A DNA stretch of 43,668 nucleotides from Catenovulum agarivorans YM01 (GTDB lineage Bacteria; Pseudomonadota; Gammaproteobacteria; Enterobacterales; Alteromonadaceae): contig NZ_JH767524.1 of NCBI RefSeq assembly GCF_000281085.1, forward strand, positions 272,433-316,100, written 5' to 3'. Each line of letters starts with the position of its first letter. Within the stretch, counting starts at the first letter, position 1. A model generated the notes under the pieces. The model had not been told where the DNA came from, made no database searches, and worked only from the letters and a program-made list of their open reading frames with translations. A program made the position numbers and the translations under genes. Below are positions 27,399 to 39,105 of the stretch, piece by piece.

Positions 27399-29306
27399 TC
27401 AAAATAATTTATTTAAATCAATTTGTTGGCAATGGTTAGTCATCCAACTATTAAACTCAACTGGCGCTTGATTTTTCCAACTGCTAAGCCAAGTTTTATT
27501 TAAATCAGCTTTATGCTGAATTTGTTTGACCACAGCTTGGATAAAACTTTGCTGAATGGCTGAATCTTCTATATTCGATGCTTTACCGACTATTTCAACC
27601 CAAGTTGCAATTAAATTGGCTAAATCTATGTTGCTCAGTATAGAAGGGATTTGGGTGATCACCAAAGTGGTCTCTTTTAACCAGCGCCAAGCAAAACCTA
27701 AATGCTTTAACCAATCAGCTTGGCTATCAAATAAACTTTTGTCGCTGTTGGTTAACTTAAGCGACACAGGCACAAGCAAAGGTTTAGTCACTGCATTTTG
27801 CCCTTGCGGGAACAATTTATAACAAACAGCTTGCCGTAACACGGCTTGATAATTCACTGCATATAAAGATTGCTGATTGGTAAATACCAACCAATTCTGC
27901 TGAATGCAGTCGACCAACTTCCACTCAGTTGTCGTCTGGGCAGCTATTTCATTTGTAGCTGTGAATATTTGATTTTCAGTCTCACTCGCTGGTGCAACTA
28001 ACTGCGCATAATTTTCTATAATGCGCTCTTGTACTTTGGCAGCTGGCCCAGAATAACTGTTATTGTGTTTTTGCTGAAACGCAGTTGCTCTCTGTTGACC
28101 TGGAAACAACTGAGTGGCTAAACCAGATAATTCAACACCAGTACTTGTTTGACTGCTTGGGTAATTGCTGTGCTTGTCTGCTTGAGATTCAGTGACTGGC
28201 GACTGTGCGCGCTCGAAACCAGTGCTTGATGGAAAAACATCATCACTGTTGTTTTGTTCTGCCGTTGGCACGCTAGCCAATGGCTGTGCTTGTTCTTGCC
28301 AAATTTGCTGCTGACTCTCATGCAAAGCTTTATGCAAGGTTTGATAAACAAAATCATGCACAAGGCGCGCTTGGTGAAAACGTACTTCGTGTTTGGCCGG
28401 ATGCACATTTACATCAACCTGTTTGGGATCTATCGTCAAATACAACACATAAGCTGGATACATATCACTTGGTAGTGAATCTTCATATGCTTGACGAATT
28501 GCGTGATTGATCAGTTTATCACGCATCATACGACCATTGATATAACAATACTGCATATCGTTTTGGTTACGTGCTGCTTGTGGTAAACCTAACCAACCTG
28601 ACACTTTTATGTCTTGGTAATCACTCTGAATATACACAGAGCCTTCAGTAAAGTTTCGCCCACAAATGGCTTGAATACGTGCATCGGCATTATTTTGATT
28701 CGCCACTCTATAACTGCGCTGCAAAGCACCGTTGTGAGTTAATTTAATTTGCACATCAAATCGGCTCAATGCAATGCGTCTAACCACTTCGTCTATATGC
28801 TGGTATTCGGTTTTATCTGAGCGTAAAAAGCGTCGTCTTGCAGGTGTATTAAAAAATAAATCAGCCACTTCAACACAAGTACCGTCGGGATGCGCAGCGG
28901 GTTGTAAACTCACTTGCATATCCCGCCCTTCAGCAATAGCTGCCCAAGCTTCAGCTTGTTCAGCAGGTTTAGAAGTTAAAGTTAACCTTGAGACTGAGCT
29001 AATACTCGCGAGTGCTTCGCCACGAAAACCTAAACTTAAAATTTGCTCTAAATCTTCTAAACTAGTGACTTTTGAAGTTGCATGGCGACTGAGTGCTAAC
29101 ATCAGCTCTTCTTTAGCTATGCCTTTGCCATTGTCGCGAATACGCATTAGCTGGCTACCACCACGCTCAATATCTATGTCAATTTTTGTTGCGCCCGCAT
29201 CTAAGCTATTTTCGACTAACTCTTTAATGACAGATGCAGGCCGCTCGACTACTTCACCGGCAGCAATTTGGTTAGCCAACTGGGGCGATAAAATTTGAAT
29301 GGGCAT
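27399..29306 (-). CDS. mutL: DNA mismatch repair protein MutL
   Basis: MutL is the GHKL ATPase that links MutS mismatch recognition to MutH and UvrD. The 635-residue protein has the N-terminal motifs [37 protein letters not shown] and [11 protein letters not shown], then the variable linker (about 335-440) and a C-terminal dimerisation domain. The endonuclease motif of MutH-lacking bacteria (DQHAxxE) is absent, as expected in a MutH group. The start is 1 base from the amiB stop. Confidence 0.98.
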   Translation of the reverse strand: MPIQILSPQLANQIAAGEVVERPASVIKELVENSLDAGATKIDIDIERGGSQLMRIRDNGKGIAKEELMLALSRHATSKVTSLEDLEQILSLGFRGEALASISSVSRLTLTSKPAEQAEAWAAIAEGRDMQVSLQPAAHPDGTCVEVADLFFNTPARRRFLRSDKTEYQHIDEVVRRIALSRFDVQIKLTHNGALQRSYRVANQNNADARIQAICGRNFTEGSVYIQSDYQDIKVSGWLGLPQAARNQNDMQYCYINGRMMRDKLINHAIRQAYEDSLPSDMYPAYVLYLTIDPKQVDVNVHPAKHEVRFHQARLVHDFVYQTLHKALHESQQQIWQEQAQPLASVPTAEQNNSDDVFPSSTGFERAQSPVTESQADKHSNYPSSQTSTGVELSGLATQLFPGQQRATAFQQKHNNSYSGPAAKVQERIIENYAQLVAPASETENQIFTATNEIAAQTTTEWKLVDCIQQNWLVFTNQQSLYAVNYQAVLRQAVCYKLFPQGQNAVTKPLLVPVSLKLTNSDKSLFDSQADWLKHLGFAWRWLKETTLVITQIPSILSNIDLANLIATWVEIVGKASNIEDSAIQQSFIQAVVKQIQHKADLNKTWLSSWKNQAPVEFNSWMTNHCQQIDLNKLF

Positions 29307-30541
29307 TATGATTGTGGAATTTTTAGCGTTTGACCGATACGTAACATATCAGATTTAAGTTGATTCACTTGTCTAAGTGCTGACACTGAAGTTGAATAAC
29401 GTTTGGCGATTACAGATAAAGATTCACCTTTCGCCACTATATGATCTGTGCTGCGATACATAGACGCATATAAAGTGCCTTCTGGTGGATACTTTCTAAA
29501 ATGGTTTTTAATTGCTTTAGCAATCGCAGCAGATAACTTCTGTTGATGATCTCTTTGGTTTAGTTTGCGCTCTTCTGTTGGGTTAGAAATAAAACCTGTT
29601 TCGATCAATAAAGATGGGATATCTGGCGATTTCAACACGCCCAAACTCGCTGTTTGTGGCGATTTTTTATGCATATAAGTGACTTTACTTAGCTGATCGA
29701 CCATTTCTTGGCTGAGTGCATAACTCGTGGTGATTGAATGATCCATCGACATATCTAACAAAGCTTTGGCTAAATATTTCTCGTTTTGTGTATCAACAAT
29801 TATTTCGCCAGCACCACCTAACAATTCACCATGTTGCTCAGTTTGTTCTATCCAGCGACCAATTTCAGTATTTGCACGGCGTAATGACAACATCCATACA
29901 GATGCCCCTTTTGGTTGCGGGCTGGTAAATGCGTCGGCGTGAATAGAAATTAATAAATCAGCTTTATGTTTACGTGCGATCACTGAACGTTTGTTTACAT
30001 CAACATAATAGTCACCTGTACGCACCATATAAGCAGCTAGGCCTTTTTCAGCATTAATTAAGTTGGTCACTTTTTGCGATATTTGATAGGTAACTTTCTT
30101 TTCGTACAAACCTGAAGGGCCAATAGAACCCGGATCTTCACCACCATGCCCTGCATCAACCGCGATTATGATATCTCTATCACCGATAGACAAAGCCTCT
30201 TTTTTGGCCGTTTGTTCGGTTTTTTGGCTATTGTCGGTTAAATCCACCACTAAACGATTGCCATAATTACCGATTGGCTTGAGTGAAAAAATGCCGGCTT
30301 GCAAAGCTTTGGTTAAATCTAATACCACACGCTGTGAGTTGGCGTATTCAGGTTTGCTATAACGCACACGTTTGATTAAATCACCTTTGATAAAGGTTTT
30401 GCCTAAATCAAACTTCTTATTAGTATCGCGCAAATCAATAACTAATCTATGCGGGTTTTGCAGGAAAAAATAACTGTACTGAGGTTTGTCGGCTAAATCG
30501 AATACCACACGAGTACTATCGGGAGACGGCCAAATACGCAC
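29306..30541 (-). CDS. amiB: N-acetylmuramoyl-L-alanine amidase AmiB, mature part; signal peptide in another frame
   Basis: This frame encodes the mature amidase: an AMIN domain ([23 protein letters not shown]), the Amidase_3 zinc domain ([38 protein letters not shown]), and a C-terminal LysM domain ([30 protein letters not shown] region). AmiB cleaves cell-wall peptides from glycan at septation, in the periplasm. The only start in frame is the GTG at 30541 with no ribosome binding site, and a TGA lies at 30550-30548. The proper ATG and signal peptide are at 30639 in another frame, so the gene is frameshifted at an A5 run (30544-30548). May be a pseudogene, an error, or rescued by slippage. 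Confidence 0.8.
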   Translation of the reverse strand: MRIWPSPDSTRVVFDLADKPQYSYFFLQNPHRLVIDLRDTNKKFDLGKTFIKGDLIKRVRYSKPEYANSQRVVLDLTKALQAGIFSLKPIGNYGNRLVVDLTDNSQKTEQTAKKEALSIGDRDIIIAVDAGHGGEDPGSIGPSGLYEKKVTYQISQKVTNLINAEKGLAAYMVRTGDYYVDVNKRSVIARKHKADLLISIHADAFTSPQPKGASVWMLSLRRANTEIGRWIEQTEQHGELLGGAGEIIVDTQNEKYLAKALLDMSMDHSITTSYALSQEMVDQLSKVTYMHKKSPQTASLGVLKSPDIPSLLIETGFISNPTEERKLNQRDHQQKLSAAIAKAIKNHFRKYPPEGTLYASMYRSTDHIVAKGESLSVIAKRYSTSVSALRQVNQLKSDMLRIGQTLKIPQS

Positions 30542-30639
30542 ACTTTTTCAATTTGATTCGCAGCAAAACTCGTAGGCGTAAACATAAACACCAAGAGTAA
30601 CACCAGCAAACTAGATATTTTTTTATTGAATGTATGCAT
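30493..30639 (-). pseudogene. amiB: 5' fragment of amiB: signal peptide in the frame before the shift
   Basis: Translation from the ATG at 30639, 17 bp after the tsaE stop, gives MHTFNKKISSLLVLLLVF, MFTPTSFA and then ANQIEK: a complete signal peptide with a cleavage site after SFA. After EK the frame departs ([16 protein letters not shown]) and stops at 30493. One extra A in the A5 run, or loss of two bases of GTGTG, would join NQIEK to RIWPSPDS, the normal AMIN start. Not reported as a gene by ordinary ORF finding because it is short. Confidence 0.75.
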
Positions 30640-30656
30640 ACTTGTATCTAATTAGA

Positions 30657-31115
30657 TTAAGCTAATTGCTCAACAATTTTTTGCCCAATTGCGGTTAAAC
30701 CAACAATCTCTGCCGAACGCTGTTCATTTTTATGTTCAATATTAATCTGAATATCAGCAGATGCCAACCAACCTTGACCTTTATCTGGCCATTCAACTAA
30801 ACAAATGCTTGATTGAGTAAAATATTCTTCAATACCGATAAATTCTAACTCTTGTGGATCAGCCAAACGGTACAAATCAAAATGATAAATTGAGACATCG
30901 GCCAATTCATAAGGTTCAACTAAGGTATAAGTGGGAGATTTAACATTACCCTCATAACCAAAACCTTGAATTAAACCACGCGAAAAAGTGGTTTTACCTG
31001 CGCCTAAATCACCAATTAAATAAACCACACAAGGTGCGGAAATTAGCGCAGCGAGTTGTTTACCCAGCGCGACAGTTGCATCAGCGTCGGCTAAATCAAT
31101 TTGATAACTTTGCAT
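30657..31115 (-). CDS. tsaE: tRNA threonylcarbamoyladenosine biosynthesis ATPase
   Basis: TsaE is the ATPase that supports TsaB-TsaD in making t6A37 on ANN-decoding tRNAs. The 152-residue protein has the P-loop GDLGAGKTTFSRGLI, the SPTYTLVEPY motif and IYHFDLYRLADPQELEFIGIEEY. The order nnr-tsaE-amiB-mutL-miaA is the classical one; the gap to the amiB start codon is only 17 bp. Confidence 0.97.
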   Translation of the reverse strand: MQSYQIDLADADATVALGKQLAALISAPCVVYLIGDLGAGKTTFSRGLIQGFGYEGNVKSPTYTLVEPYELADVSIYHFDLYRLADPQELEFIGIEEYFTQSSICLVEWPDKGQGWLASADIQINIEHKNEQRSAEIVGLTAIGQKIVEQLA

Positions 31116-31138
31116 ATTCTAAATCTTACTAACTCAAA

Positions 31139-32659
31139 TCAAGGTTTACTTGGATTAATCACTTCACGCACATATGGCAATAAATCGCTGGCGATCATAC
31201 CACGTTCACCTTGTTTTGCCGCTAAATCTCCGGCTTTTGCATGAATATTTACCGCAAGTTCTGCGGCTAAATCCGTTGCATAACCTTGCGCTAACATGGC
31301 TGCACATATGCCTGCGAGTAAATCGCCCATGCCTGCCGTTGCCATACCAGGGTTACCGGCGCGGCAAACTTTAATACCTTGTTGATTTGCAATTAAGCTG
31401 CCGCAACCTTTGAGTATTACAGCGCCCGAAAATTGTGCTTGTAATTCAGTTGCAGCTGCGTATCTATTATGCTGAATATGGTTGGTACTTTGTTTAAGTA
31501 AACGTGCAGCCTCTGTTGGATGTGGCGTTAAAATCCAATTTTTCTTTTTGTATTTATGCTCGGCTAACCAATTTAATCCATCGGCATCAACCACAGTTGG
31601 TTTATCGCTCTCTACAACCAACTGCATCAAACCATTTGCCCAACCTGTTTTGCCAAGGCCTGGGCCAATTAAAATAACCTCGGCTTGTTCAAGTAAAGTT
31701 TTAACCTCAGAGCTGATACCATTAACACCGCGTACCATAAGCTCAGGGCGGCCATTTGCAACCAGCATCACATTTTCAGGATGAGTTAACACTGTCACTT
31801 TACCCGCACCGCAGCGCAGTGCTGCTTCACCGGCTAAACGAATAGCGCCGGCCATACCTTTGTCGCCACCTATACATAATACATGGCCAAAGCTACCTTT
31901 ATGGCTGTTGCGTTTACGCGCTGGTAGCGTGGTTTTTAATTGATTCCAATCACTTAATTGATAATAAGCTTGGTTTAACTGCTCAATTTGTTGCTGACAA
32001 CCAAGTGATGCATAGTGAATCAGCCCACAATAATCGGCTGCATCATGGGTAAATAAACCTGTTTTTAATGCTAAAAAGGTCACTGTGTGCTGCGCTTGAA
32101 TCGCATTAACATCCGCCTCACCAGTTAAGCCATTTAAACCACTTGGAATATCAGCACTAATGATTAACCGGCTAGCTTGATTGGCTTTTTGAAAAATCTC
32201 CGCCCACTCTGCCGATAAACTGCCGCTAAAACCTGTGCCTAATACACAATCAATCAGCAGATCAAATTCTGCAAAATCAGTCTCACTTGCGTTTAACTGG
32301 TTTAAGCTATTGAGTTTGCTTTTATCTAAGGCAAATAATTCAGCCTGTGCTTGCGCTGCTTCACCTTTGAATTCAGAGCAATTAGGCATGCTGATTAGCG
32401 TTACCCGCCAGCCAGCTTCAAGGGCAAGTGTAGCGACAACTAAACCGTCACCGGCGTTATTGCCTTTGCCTAACAAAATGCCGATATGAGCTGACTGCTC
32501 AAACATGGTTTCGACCAATTCAAATATGGCACGTCCAGCTTTTTGCATAAGTTGAAACAAGGATAAATTATTTAGTTCAGCGGCTTTTGCTTCAGTGCTG
32601 CGAACTTGTTCAGGCGTATATAAATTTGTAGGCCAATGGCGAATGCTCGATAGCTTCAT
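31139..32659 (-). CDS. nnr: bifunctional NAD(P)H-hydrate epimerase and dehydratase
   Basis: This repair enzyme restores NADH and NADPH from their hydrated forms. The N-terminal half is the YjeF_N epimerase (GKGNNAGDGLVVA, SADIPSGLNG). The C-terminal half is the ADP/ATP-dependent dehydratase, ribokinase-like (GSFGHVLCIGGDKGMAGA, GPGLGKTGW, VVDADGLNWL, LTPHPTEAARLL, GNPGMATAGMGDLLAG). At 506 residues it is the full fused form (E. coli YjeF is 515). First gene of the minus-strand cluster; divergent from queG with 103 bp between them. Confidence 0.96.
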   Translation of the reverse strand: MKLSSIRHWPTNLYTPEQVRSTEAKAAELNNLSLFQLMQKAGRAIFELVETMFEQSAHIGILLGKGNNAGDGLVVATLALEAGWRVTLISMPNCSEFKGEAAQAQAELFALDKSKLNSLNQLNASETDFAEFDLLIDCVLGTGFSGSLSAEWAEIFQKANQASRLIISADIPSGLNGLTGEADVNAIQAQHTVTFLALKTGLFTHDAADYCGLIHYASLGCQQQIEQLNQAYYQLSDWNQLKTTLPARKRNSHKGSFGHVLCIGGDKGMAGAIRLAGEAALRCGAGKVTVLTHPENVMLVANGRPELMVRGVNGISSEVKTLLEQAEVILIGPGLGKTGWANGLMQLVVESDKPTVVDADGLNWLAEHKYKKKNWILTPHPTEAARLLKQSTNHIQHNRYAAATELQAQFSGAVILKGCGSLIANQQGIKVCRAGNPGMATAGMGDLLAGICAAMLAQGYATDLAAELAVNIHAKAGDLAAKQGERGMIASDLLPYVREVINPSKP

Positions 32660-32762
32660 AAAGATAGCGTCATAAAAATGGGTTATTTATAATTGTTGCT
32701 GTCTATTCTATGCCAATTTAACGTAAAATAACCAGCTATCAAGTTTTGTTAACTAGCGAATT

Positions 32763-33914
32763 ATGCCTTTATCTGATCAACAACTCGTAGAGCTTGCACA
32801 AAATATCAAACAATGGGCAACCGAGTTGGGTTTTACCTATGTGGGCATAAGTGATTTGGATCTTAGCGAGCACGAACAACCTCTGTTAGATTGGCTAGAT
32901 AAAAACTACCATGGTGAAATGGATTATATGCAAAACCATGGTTTATTGCGGGCGCGCCCTGCCGAGTTACACCCAGGCTCAGTGCGCTCAATTTGTATTG
33001 GTTTAGATTATTTACCACAATCAGCCAAGTTTGCTCAAACCCTTAAAGATAACAACAAAGGTTATATAAGCCGTTACTCACTTGGTCGCGATTACCACAA
33101 ACTGATTCGTAATAAACTCAAACAACTTGGACAAAAAATTGAACAACAAACCGAGTTGAATACAGGTTTTCGCCCTTTTGTGGATTCAGCGCCTATTTTA
33201 GAAAGATCACTGGCAGAAAAAGCCGGTATTGGTTGGACGGGCAAACACACATTAATACTGAATGAAACGGGTGGCAGCTGGTTCTTTTTAGGCGAACTAT
33301 TAATTAATTTACCACTTCCAACAGATACTCCCGTTGAAGATAAATGTGGAAATTGTGTAGCTTGCATGACCATATGCCCAACCCAAGCCATAGTCGCCCC
33401 TTATGAAGTAGACGCTCGGCGCTGTATTTCCTATTTAACCATTGAAAAAAAAGGGCCGATCCCTGAAGAATTCCGCCAAGCCATTGGCAACCGCATTTAT
33501 GGCTGTGACGATTGCCAACTCGTCTGCCCGTGGAACCGCTTTGCTAGCTTAACAGCTGAAGATGATTTTCAGGCAAGACACAATTTAGACTCTAGTGATT
33601 TAATTGAATTATGGAACTGGCAAGAACAAGACTTTTTAACTAAGTTACAAGGCAGCGCCATTAGACGCATTGGTTACGAATATTGGTTGCGCAATTTAGC
33701 CATCGCCCTTGGTAACGCCCCAGCCAGCACTGAGATTATTCAGCAACTACAACAAAAACTCGGCGCAGTTTCTGAGTTAGTTGACGAACATATTAGTTGG
33801 GCACTGGAGCAACAGCATCAGAAAATGACTGATGTGACGTTAGATGCAGGCTTAGATAAAAAAACACAAAGGTTAGTGCGTGTGGTTGAGAAAGGCTTGG
33901 TAAGAGACGCATAG
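32763..33914 (+). CDS. queG: epoxyqueuosine reductase
   Basis: QueG performs the last step of queuosine synthesis on tRNA, reducing epoxyqueuosine with cobalamin and two 4Fe-4S clusters. The 383-residue protein has the YISRYSLGRDYHK segment, SAEKAGIG-type catalytic region (LAEKAGIGWTGKHT), and two ferredoxin-like motifs: CGNCVACMTICPTQ and CDDCQLVCPWN. A C-terminal HEAT-like helical segment follows. The gene is divergent from nnr, as in E. coli, and converges on the MASE1 kinase gene. Confidence 0.97.
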   Translation: MPLSDQQLVELAQNIKQWATELGFTYVGISDLDLSEHEQPLLDWLDKNYHGEMDYMQNHGLLRARPAELHPGSVRSICIGLDYLPQSAKFAQTLKDNNKGYISRYSLGRDYHKLIRNKLKQLGQKIEQQTELNTGFRPFVDSAPILERSLAEKAGIGWTGKHTLILNETGGSWFFLGELLINLPLPTDTPVEDKCGNCVACMTICPTQAIVAPYEVDARRCISYLTIEKKGPIPEEFRQAIGNRIYGCDDCQLVCPWNRFASLTAEDDFQARHNLDSSDLIELWNWQEQDFLTKLQGSAIRRIGYEYWLRNLAIALGNAPASTEIIQQLQQKLGAVSELVDEHISWALEQQHQKMTDVTLDAGLDKKTQRLVRVVEKGLVRDA

Positions 33915-33997
33915 AACTCTACACGCCTTCTATCTTCAAGAAAAATCATACTCATAAGTACATTGAAAATGATGCAAAAACAGCGTGTTTGGCTAGT

Positions 33998-36748
33998 TTA
34001 ACTCGACTTTTTTAAACAGTATTGCCGCAAACACTCAGCTAATTTATCCATATCTATTGGCTTAGCTAAATGAGCACTGAAACCGACTTCAGCAGCTCTA
34101 GCTTTGTCTGCTGGCATCACATCTGCGGTTAACGCGATAATAGGTAAATCTTGATAATTTTTCATTTGCCGAATTGTCGCCGTAGCTTCATAACCATCCA
34201 TTACTGGCATTTGGCAATCCATCAACACCAAATCAAAATTTTGCTTTTGTATAGCTGCTATAGCTTGTTCACCGTCCGCCACTATAGTGACATTACAAGC
34301 AAAAGTTTTCAGCATTTCTTCAATTACCAATTGGTTTATCTGATTGTCTTCTGCGACCAATATCTGCGTATCAGACAAATCTAGAGCTTTAGGTTTAGCG
34401 ATTGATTCTGGCGCACTTGTACTTGTTTCGACCGCGATTTGTACCCTAAAAGTAGAACCTTTACCTTTGACGCTAGTTACTTGAATGTCTCCGCCCATCA
34501 ATTGGGCTAATTCTTTAGAAATGGCTAAGCCCAAACCTGTACCACCAAATTTGCGTGAAGTAGAAATATCCGCTTGGACAAAAGCATCGAAAATGGCGCT
34601 TTGCTCTTGCGCTGACATACCTATGCCACTGTCTATCACATCAATAAGTAACAACGCCTGTTGATTGTCGCTGGTTTGCAGATTAACCTGCAAGTTAACT
34701 TCACCACTTTGGGTGAACTTAAACGCATTGCCACATAGATTAATCAATATTTGTTCAATGCGCACACTATCACCGACATACCAGAGTTTTTCTGGTAATT
34801 GATTATCTATTTTCCAAGTTAACTGTTTTGCATGTGCACTTGACTCAAACATAATTTGAATGCGCTCTAGCAGCAGGTCCATATCAAACAAAGTGTGCTC
34901 AATAACAAGTTTGTTCGATTCAATTTTAGCTATATCTAAAATGTCGTTGACCAAACTCAGTAAGGTTTTTGACGACTGCTCAATTTTGCCAATATAACCA
35001 GAAACTTCTTGGTAACTGTTGGTTTGTTTGGCCAATTGTGACAAACCAATAACAGCATTCAGTGGCGTACGAATTTCATGGCTCATATTTGCTAAAAAAC
35101 GGCTTTTGGCTAAGTTAGCTTGATCGGATTGCTCTTTAGCCTGTTTAAGCGACTCGGTACGTTCGTTAACTAGTCGATTCAACAAATGTGTTCGACTATG
35201 CATGCTTAATACTAGTGTGATAACAAAAGCAACAATCACTAACTGTGCAATCAATAAAATAAGGGAGATTTGATTAAAATAGTGATTGATAAATTCAGGT
35301 TTCACTTGCAAATACAATAACCAAGTTTGTCCTGCTTGAGTAAATTTCTGCACAACAACTTGTGGCTGGGCAGCTAAACTAACTTGCCTGTGGCCACTGT
35401 TACCATAAATGACTGTATTGTTATTTCCTGCAGTTAGCTCAAAAGTGAACATAGCTAAATGTTCGGCGCTAATTGCATGTACCACCACTTGTTCAACTGT
35501 AAACACCCCTGTAGCGTAACCTAACAGGCGCTTTTGATAAAAGGTATCACTACTTTGCTCGGCAATTAGTTTATACACAGGGGCGTATAACAAATAAGCG
35601 GGTTGAGGTTTAGTAGCTTGTACGAGTTGAATGATTGGCGTGGCTTTTACAGTAGAAGCCTGCGCACTAGCGGCTAAAGTTAACTTACGTTCTTGGTTAG
35701 AATTAACATTAAATCCGAGCGCTTGTTCATTCCCTGCTAATGGAGCGACATATTTAACGACAATCATTGGGTCACTTTCTTCCAATGGTTCGCCCTTTAC
35801 ATTGACAGAAAATTCATATTCCCGACGCCATTTATCAACAAATTGTGTTAGCTGTGGTTGCGAGACAATTGGGTTCCAAGATACAGCTTTTATTGATAAG
35901 TTTTCAGCCAAGATAGGTTGGACATATTGCTCAAACTGCTCTCTATCTAACATAGGCGTTTGTTCAATAAAATTAGCAATAGCTTGAATATTAACCAAGC
36001 TTTTATTAATTTGCCGATGCAAACTATTTTCAATAACTTGCAATTCTTTTTCGACGATAAATTCAGCGCTATTTTTATTGTTAAAAGAAAAAATCATGGT
36101 GATAGCTAATACCGCGACAAACAGAGCAATGGCGGTAATAACCACAAAGGATGCTTGGGTAGACTGGCCATTATCAACAGAGGGTTTGCGCAACAAGGCT
36201 AATACAAAAGGCGTTGCCAGTAGCACACCAATTGAATCACCAACCCACCAAAATAATACATTCGACCAATGATTGTCGACACTATAATTTGGATTAAACA
36301 AACTCAGTGCGTAAACACCTATATTGGCTGATATCAAACAAATAACTATGCCAATAACAAACACAAAGGTTAACGCATACCTATCAGATTTAAGCGCTAA
36401 AATATCCCCGACACATTTGCGCAATGCAAAAGCGCCTACCGCCGCCTGCAAGGTAGATCCTGCACCTATCATAACAAGCTGTTTTAGCAAATCGCCGTGA
36501 AATAATGACCAATCTAAATTACCCTGCGAAAACAAATTAAAACAAACAGAACTAATGAACACTGCCGGAAAAAAGCGCCACCACCATAAATAACAACCGA
36601 CTAACGCAAAACCTGCTGGCAACCATATAGGTACAACTTGCGTTTGCGCAGAAATGTTGGATAAAAGCTCGCCACTAAAGTAATAGGCTGCGGCTAGTGC
36701 GAAATAGATCCAATTTGCTCTGTTATATTGGGGTAAACAGTTGTGCAA
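33998..36748 (-). CDS. MASE1/CHASE hybrid sensor histidine kinase
   Basis: A 916-residue inner-membrane hybrid kinase. Order: MASE1 membrane domain (about 1-200, opening with [19 protein letters not shown]), a further membrane helix, a CHASE-type extracytoplasmic sensor (about 235-470, with VSWNPIV and YAPVY segments), a membrane helix near 490, coiled coil, HisKA with His557 in SHEIRTP, HATPase ([26 protein letters not shown]) and a receiver with Asp844 in [10 protein letters not shown]. All catalytic residues are present. No phosphotransfer (HPt) domain is present, so it must signal to a separate protein. The input signal is unknown. Confidence 0.93.
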   Translation of the reverse strand: MHNCLPQYNRANWIYFALAAAYYFSGELLSNISAQTQVVPIWLPAGFALVGCYLWWWRFFPAVFISSVCFNLFSQGNLDWSLFHGDLLKQLVMIGAGSTLQAAVGAFALRKCVGDILALKSDRYALTFVFVIGIVICLISANIGVYALSLFNPNYSVDNHWSNVLFWWVGDSIGVLLATPFVLALLRKPSVDNGQSTQASFVVITAIALFVAVLAITMIFSFNNKNSAEFIVEKELQVIENSLHRQINKSLVNIQAIANFIEQTPMLDREQFEQYVQPILAENLSIKAVSWNPIVSQPQLTQFVDKWRREYEFSVNVKGEPLEESDPMIVVKYVAPLAGNEQALGFNVNSNQERKLTLAASAQASTVKATPIIQLVQATKPQPAYLLYAPVYKLIAEQSSDTFYQKRLLGYATGVFTVEQVVVHAISAEHLAMFTFELTAGNNNTVIYGNSGHRQVSLAAQPQVVVQKFTQAGQTWLLYLQVKPEFINHYFNQISLILLIAQLVIVAFVITLVLSMHSRTHLLNRLVNERTESLKQAKEQSDQANLAKSRFLANMSHEIRTPLNAVIGLSQLAKQTNSYQEVSGYIGKIEQSSKTLLSLVNDILDIAKIESNKLVIEHTLFDMDLLLERIQIMFESSAHAKQLTWKIDNQLPEKLWYVGDSVRIEQILINLCGNAFKFTQSGEVNLQVNLQTSDNQQALLLIDVIDSGIGMSAQEQSAIFDAFVQADISTSRKFGGTGLGLAISKELAQLMGGDIQVTSVKGKGSTFRVQIAVETSTSAPESIAKPKALDLSDTQILVAEDNQINQLVIEEMLKTFACNVTIVADGEQAIAAIQKQNFDLVLMDCQMPVMDGYEATATIRQMKNYQDLPIIALTADVMPADKARAAEVGFSAHLAKPIDMDKLAECLRQYCLKKSS

Positions 36749-36842
36749 GCAGATGTCCTTTTAAACTTTACTGTTTTTTAAAGCTTTACGTATACAACAG
36801 AGTTTAGCTGGGAATTGTGAAAATGGCAGGAATTTAACGGCT

Positions 36843-36874
36843 AGTAATCGAGGAAATTAGTTTCCTCGATTACT
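36843..36874. terminator. long perfect hairpin between ilvH and the kinase gene
   Basis: A perfect 14-bp stem (AGTAATCGAGGAAA and its complement) with the loop TTAG lies 16 bp after the ilvH stop. Neither strand shows a good T-tract after it, so it may protect the ilvIH mRNA 3' end rather than terminate alone. Confidence 0.6.
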
Positions 36875-36889
36875 CTACAATCAGAGATA

Positions 36890-37387
36890 TTAGCTGCGTA
36901 GTGATTTTTCACCACGAGATAAGCCAGTTACCCCAGTGCGTGATACTTCTAATATTTCAGATTCAGTGCGAATAGCTTCGATAAAAGCATCTAACTTAGC
37001 TGTAGTACCAGCAAGTTGAATAACAAAAGTTGATGAGGTGACATCAACAATTTGGGCACGGAAAATGTCGCTTAAACCTTTCATTTCGATACGGTCTTCA
37101 CTGCTTTCCGCTTTTACTTTTATCAACATAAGTTCGCGTTCAATATGCTCACCTTCAGTGATATCTTGAACTTTTAATACATCAACAAGCTTGTTTACTT
37201 GTTTGGTAATTTGCTCAATAACTCGGTTATCACCTGTAGTGGTCACAGTTAAACGCGATAAAGTTTCATCATCAGTTGGTGCAACGGTCAAATTTTCAAT
37301 GTTGTAACCACGCTGTGAAAACAAACCAACGATACGTGATAAAGCACCCGGTTCATTTTCTAATAAGACGGATAAAATTCTGCGCAT
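36890..37387 (-). CDS. ilvH: acetolactate synthase small (regulatory) subunit
   Basis: The regulatory subunit that confers valine feedback inhibition on acetolactate synthase III. The 165-residue protein has the ACT domain start [35 protein letters not shown] and the C-terminal ALS_ss_C domain (FRAQIVDVTSSTFVIQLAGT). The start codon overlaps the ilvI stop by one base (TAATG), so the two subunits are translationally coupled. Confidence 0.98.
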   Translation of the reverse strand: MRRILSVLLENEPGALSRIVGLFSQRGYNIENLTVAPTDDETLSRLTVTTTGDNRVIEQITKQVNKLVDVLKVQDITEGEHIERELMLIKVKAESSEDRIEMKGLSDIFRAQIVDVTSSTFVIQLAGTTAKLDAFIEAIRTESEILEVSRTGVTGLSRGEKSLRS

Positions 37388-39105
37388 TATTTAGACTCCG
37401 GTTTGCTTAATAACATATCATCCATAGCACCATATTTAACTTGCATTGGATATACGTGCTCGTTTTGGTCAACTAAAATGTCCATGAAAACTAACTTGTC
37501 TTTCATCGCAAAACATTTTTCCATAGCTTCGTCTAATTCTGCCGGATCGGATACGCGAATACCCACATGGCCATAAGCTTCTACCAACTTAACAAAATCA
37601 GGCAACGATTCCATGTATGAATGGCTATGACGACCACCATAAATTAAATCTTGCCATTGGCGCACCATACCTAATGCTTGGTTGTTCAATGAAATAATTT
37701 TCACTGGAATGCCATATTGCATACAGGTAGATAGCTCTTGAATATTCATTTGAATACTACCGTCACCAGTAATACACACAGAAACCGAATCAGGTAGCGC
37801 GACTTTAACACCCATAGCAGCAGGGAAACCAAAGCCCATAGTGCCTAAACCACCAGAGTTGATCCAACGGCGCGGCTTAGCAAACGGATAATACAAAGCG
37901 CCAAACATTTGGTGTTGACCTACGTCAGATGAAACATAAGCTTCACCTTTGGTTGCTTTGTATAAACTTTCAATAACTTGTTGTGGTTTGATAACTTTGT
38001 CTGATTTTGCATAAGCCAAACAGTTTTGACCACGCCACTCTTCAATTTGCGTCCACCATGCAGCAAGTGCTTGTGCATCTGTACTATCGCCAGAAGCATC
38101 TAACATTTCAGTCATATCAGCTAATACCTGATCAACTGAACCGACAATTGGCACATGCGCTGATACAGTTTTAGAAATTGACGTCGGGTCGATATCAACA
38201 TGCAAAATAGTCGCGTTTGGACAGAATTTTTGCACATTGTTAGTAACACGGTCATCAAAACGTGCACCCAGGGCAAAAATAACATCTGAGTTGTGCATGG
38301 TTTTGTTGGCTTCGTACGTGCCATGCATACCTAACATACCAACACATTGTTTATGCGTGCCTGGGAATGCACCTAAACCCATTAATGTATTAGTTACAGG
38401 TAAGTTTAAACGCTCGGCAAACGCAGTAATTAAGTCGCTACAGTTGGCTGCAATTGCACCACCACCTATGTATAACACAGGCTGTTTAGCTTCTAATAAA
38501 GTTTGTAAGGCTTTTTTGATTTGACCTTTATGCCCTTTTACATTTGGGTTGTAAGAGCGCATTTGCACTGAATCAGGAAAAACATATGGGTGTTTTTCTT
38601 TTGGATTAACTATGTCTTTTGGTAAATCAACCACCACAGGGCCTGGACGGCCAGTCGCTGCTATGTGGTAGGCTTTAGCAATAGTTGCAGGAATGTCTTC
38701 GGCTTTTTTCACTAAAAAGCTGTGTTTAACCACAGGGCGAGAACAACCAACCATGTCGCATTCTTGGAACGCATCTTCACCAATGACACTAGTAGGCACC
38801 TGACCAGACAAAATCACCATAGGGATAGAGTCCATGTACGCAGTTGCAATACCTGTAATAGTATTAGTTGCACCTGGGCCAGAAGTTACTAACACAGTAC
38901 CAACTTCACCGGTTGCACGCGCATAACCGTCAGCCATATGTGCTGCAGCCTGTTCGTGACGTACCAAAAGATGCTCTATGCCTTCAGCTTCAAACAAAGC
39001 ATCGTAAATATCTAGCACCGCACCACCTGGATAACCAAAAATGTGTTTAACCCCTATTTGGGTAAGTGCGCGAACAACCATTTCCGCACCAGACATCATT
39101 TCCAC
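37387..39105 (-). CDS. ilvI: acetolactate synthase large (catalytic) subunit
   Basis: The ThDP enzyme that makes acetolactate or acetohydroxybutyrate in branched-chain amino acid synthesis. The 572-residue protein has the catalytic glutamate region [38 protein letters not shown], the ThDP/Mg motif [29 protein letters not shown] and GMVRQWQ. The start is GTG at 39105: it gives [14 protein letters not shown], matching the E. coli [12 protein letters not shown], and is preceded by GGGGAAAA. Confidence 0.98.
   Translation of the reverse strand: MEMMSGAEMVVRALTQIGVKHIFGYPGGAVLDIYDALFEAEGIEHLLVRHEQAAAHMADGYARATGEVGTVLVTSGPGATNTITGIATAYMDSIPMVILSGQVPTSVIGEDAFQECDMVGCSRPVVKHSFLVKKAEDIPATIAKAYHIAATGRPGPVVVDLPKDIVNPKEKHPYVFPDSVQMRSYNPNVKGHKGQIKKALQTLLEAKQPVLYIGGGAIAANCSDLITAFAERLNLPVTNTLMGLGAFPGTHKQCVGMLGMHGTYEANKTMHNSDVIFALGARFDDRVTNNVQKFCPNATILHVDIDPTSISKTVSAHVPIVGSVDQVLADMTEMLDASGDSTDAQALAAWWTQIEEWRGQNCLAYAKSDKVIKPQQVIESLYKATKGEAYVSSDVGQHQMFGALYYPFAKPRRWINSGGLGTMGFGFPAAMGVKVALPDSVSVCITGDGSIQMNIQELSTCMQYGIPVKIISLNNQALGMVRQWQDLIYGGRHSHSYMESLPDFVKLVEAYGHVGIRVSDPAELDEAMEKCFAMKDKLVFMDILVDQNEHVYPMQVKYGAMDDMLLSKPESK

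Noticed and set aside
28118-28510. Several ORFs on both strands inside the mutL linker region
   Set aside because: The MutL frame is continuous and the linker is normally variable; the other ORFs have no recognisable features.
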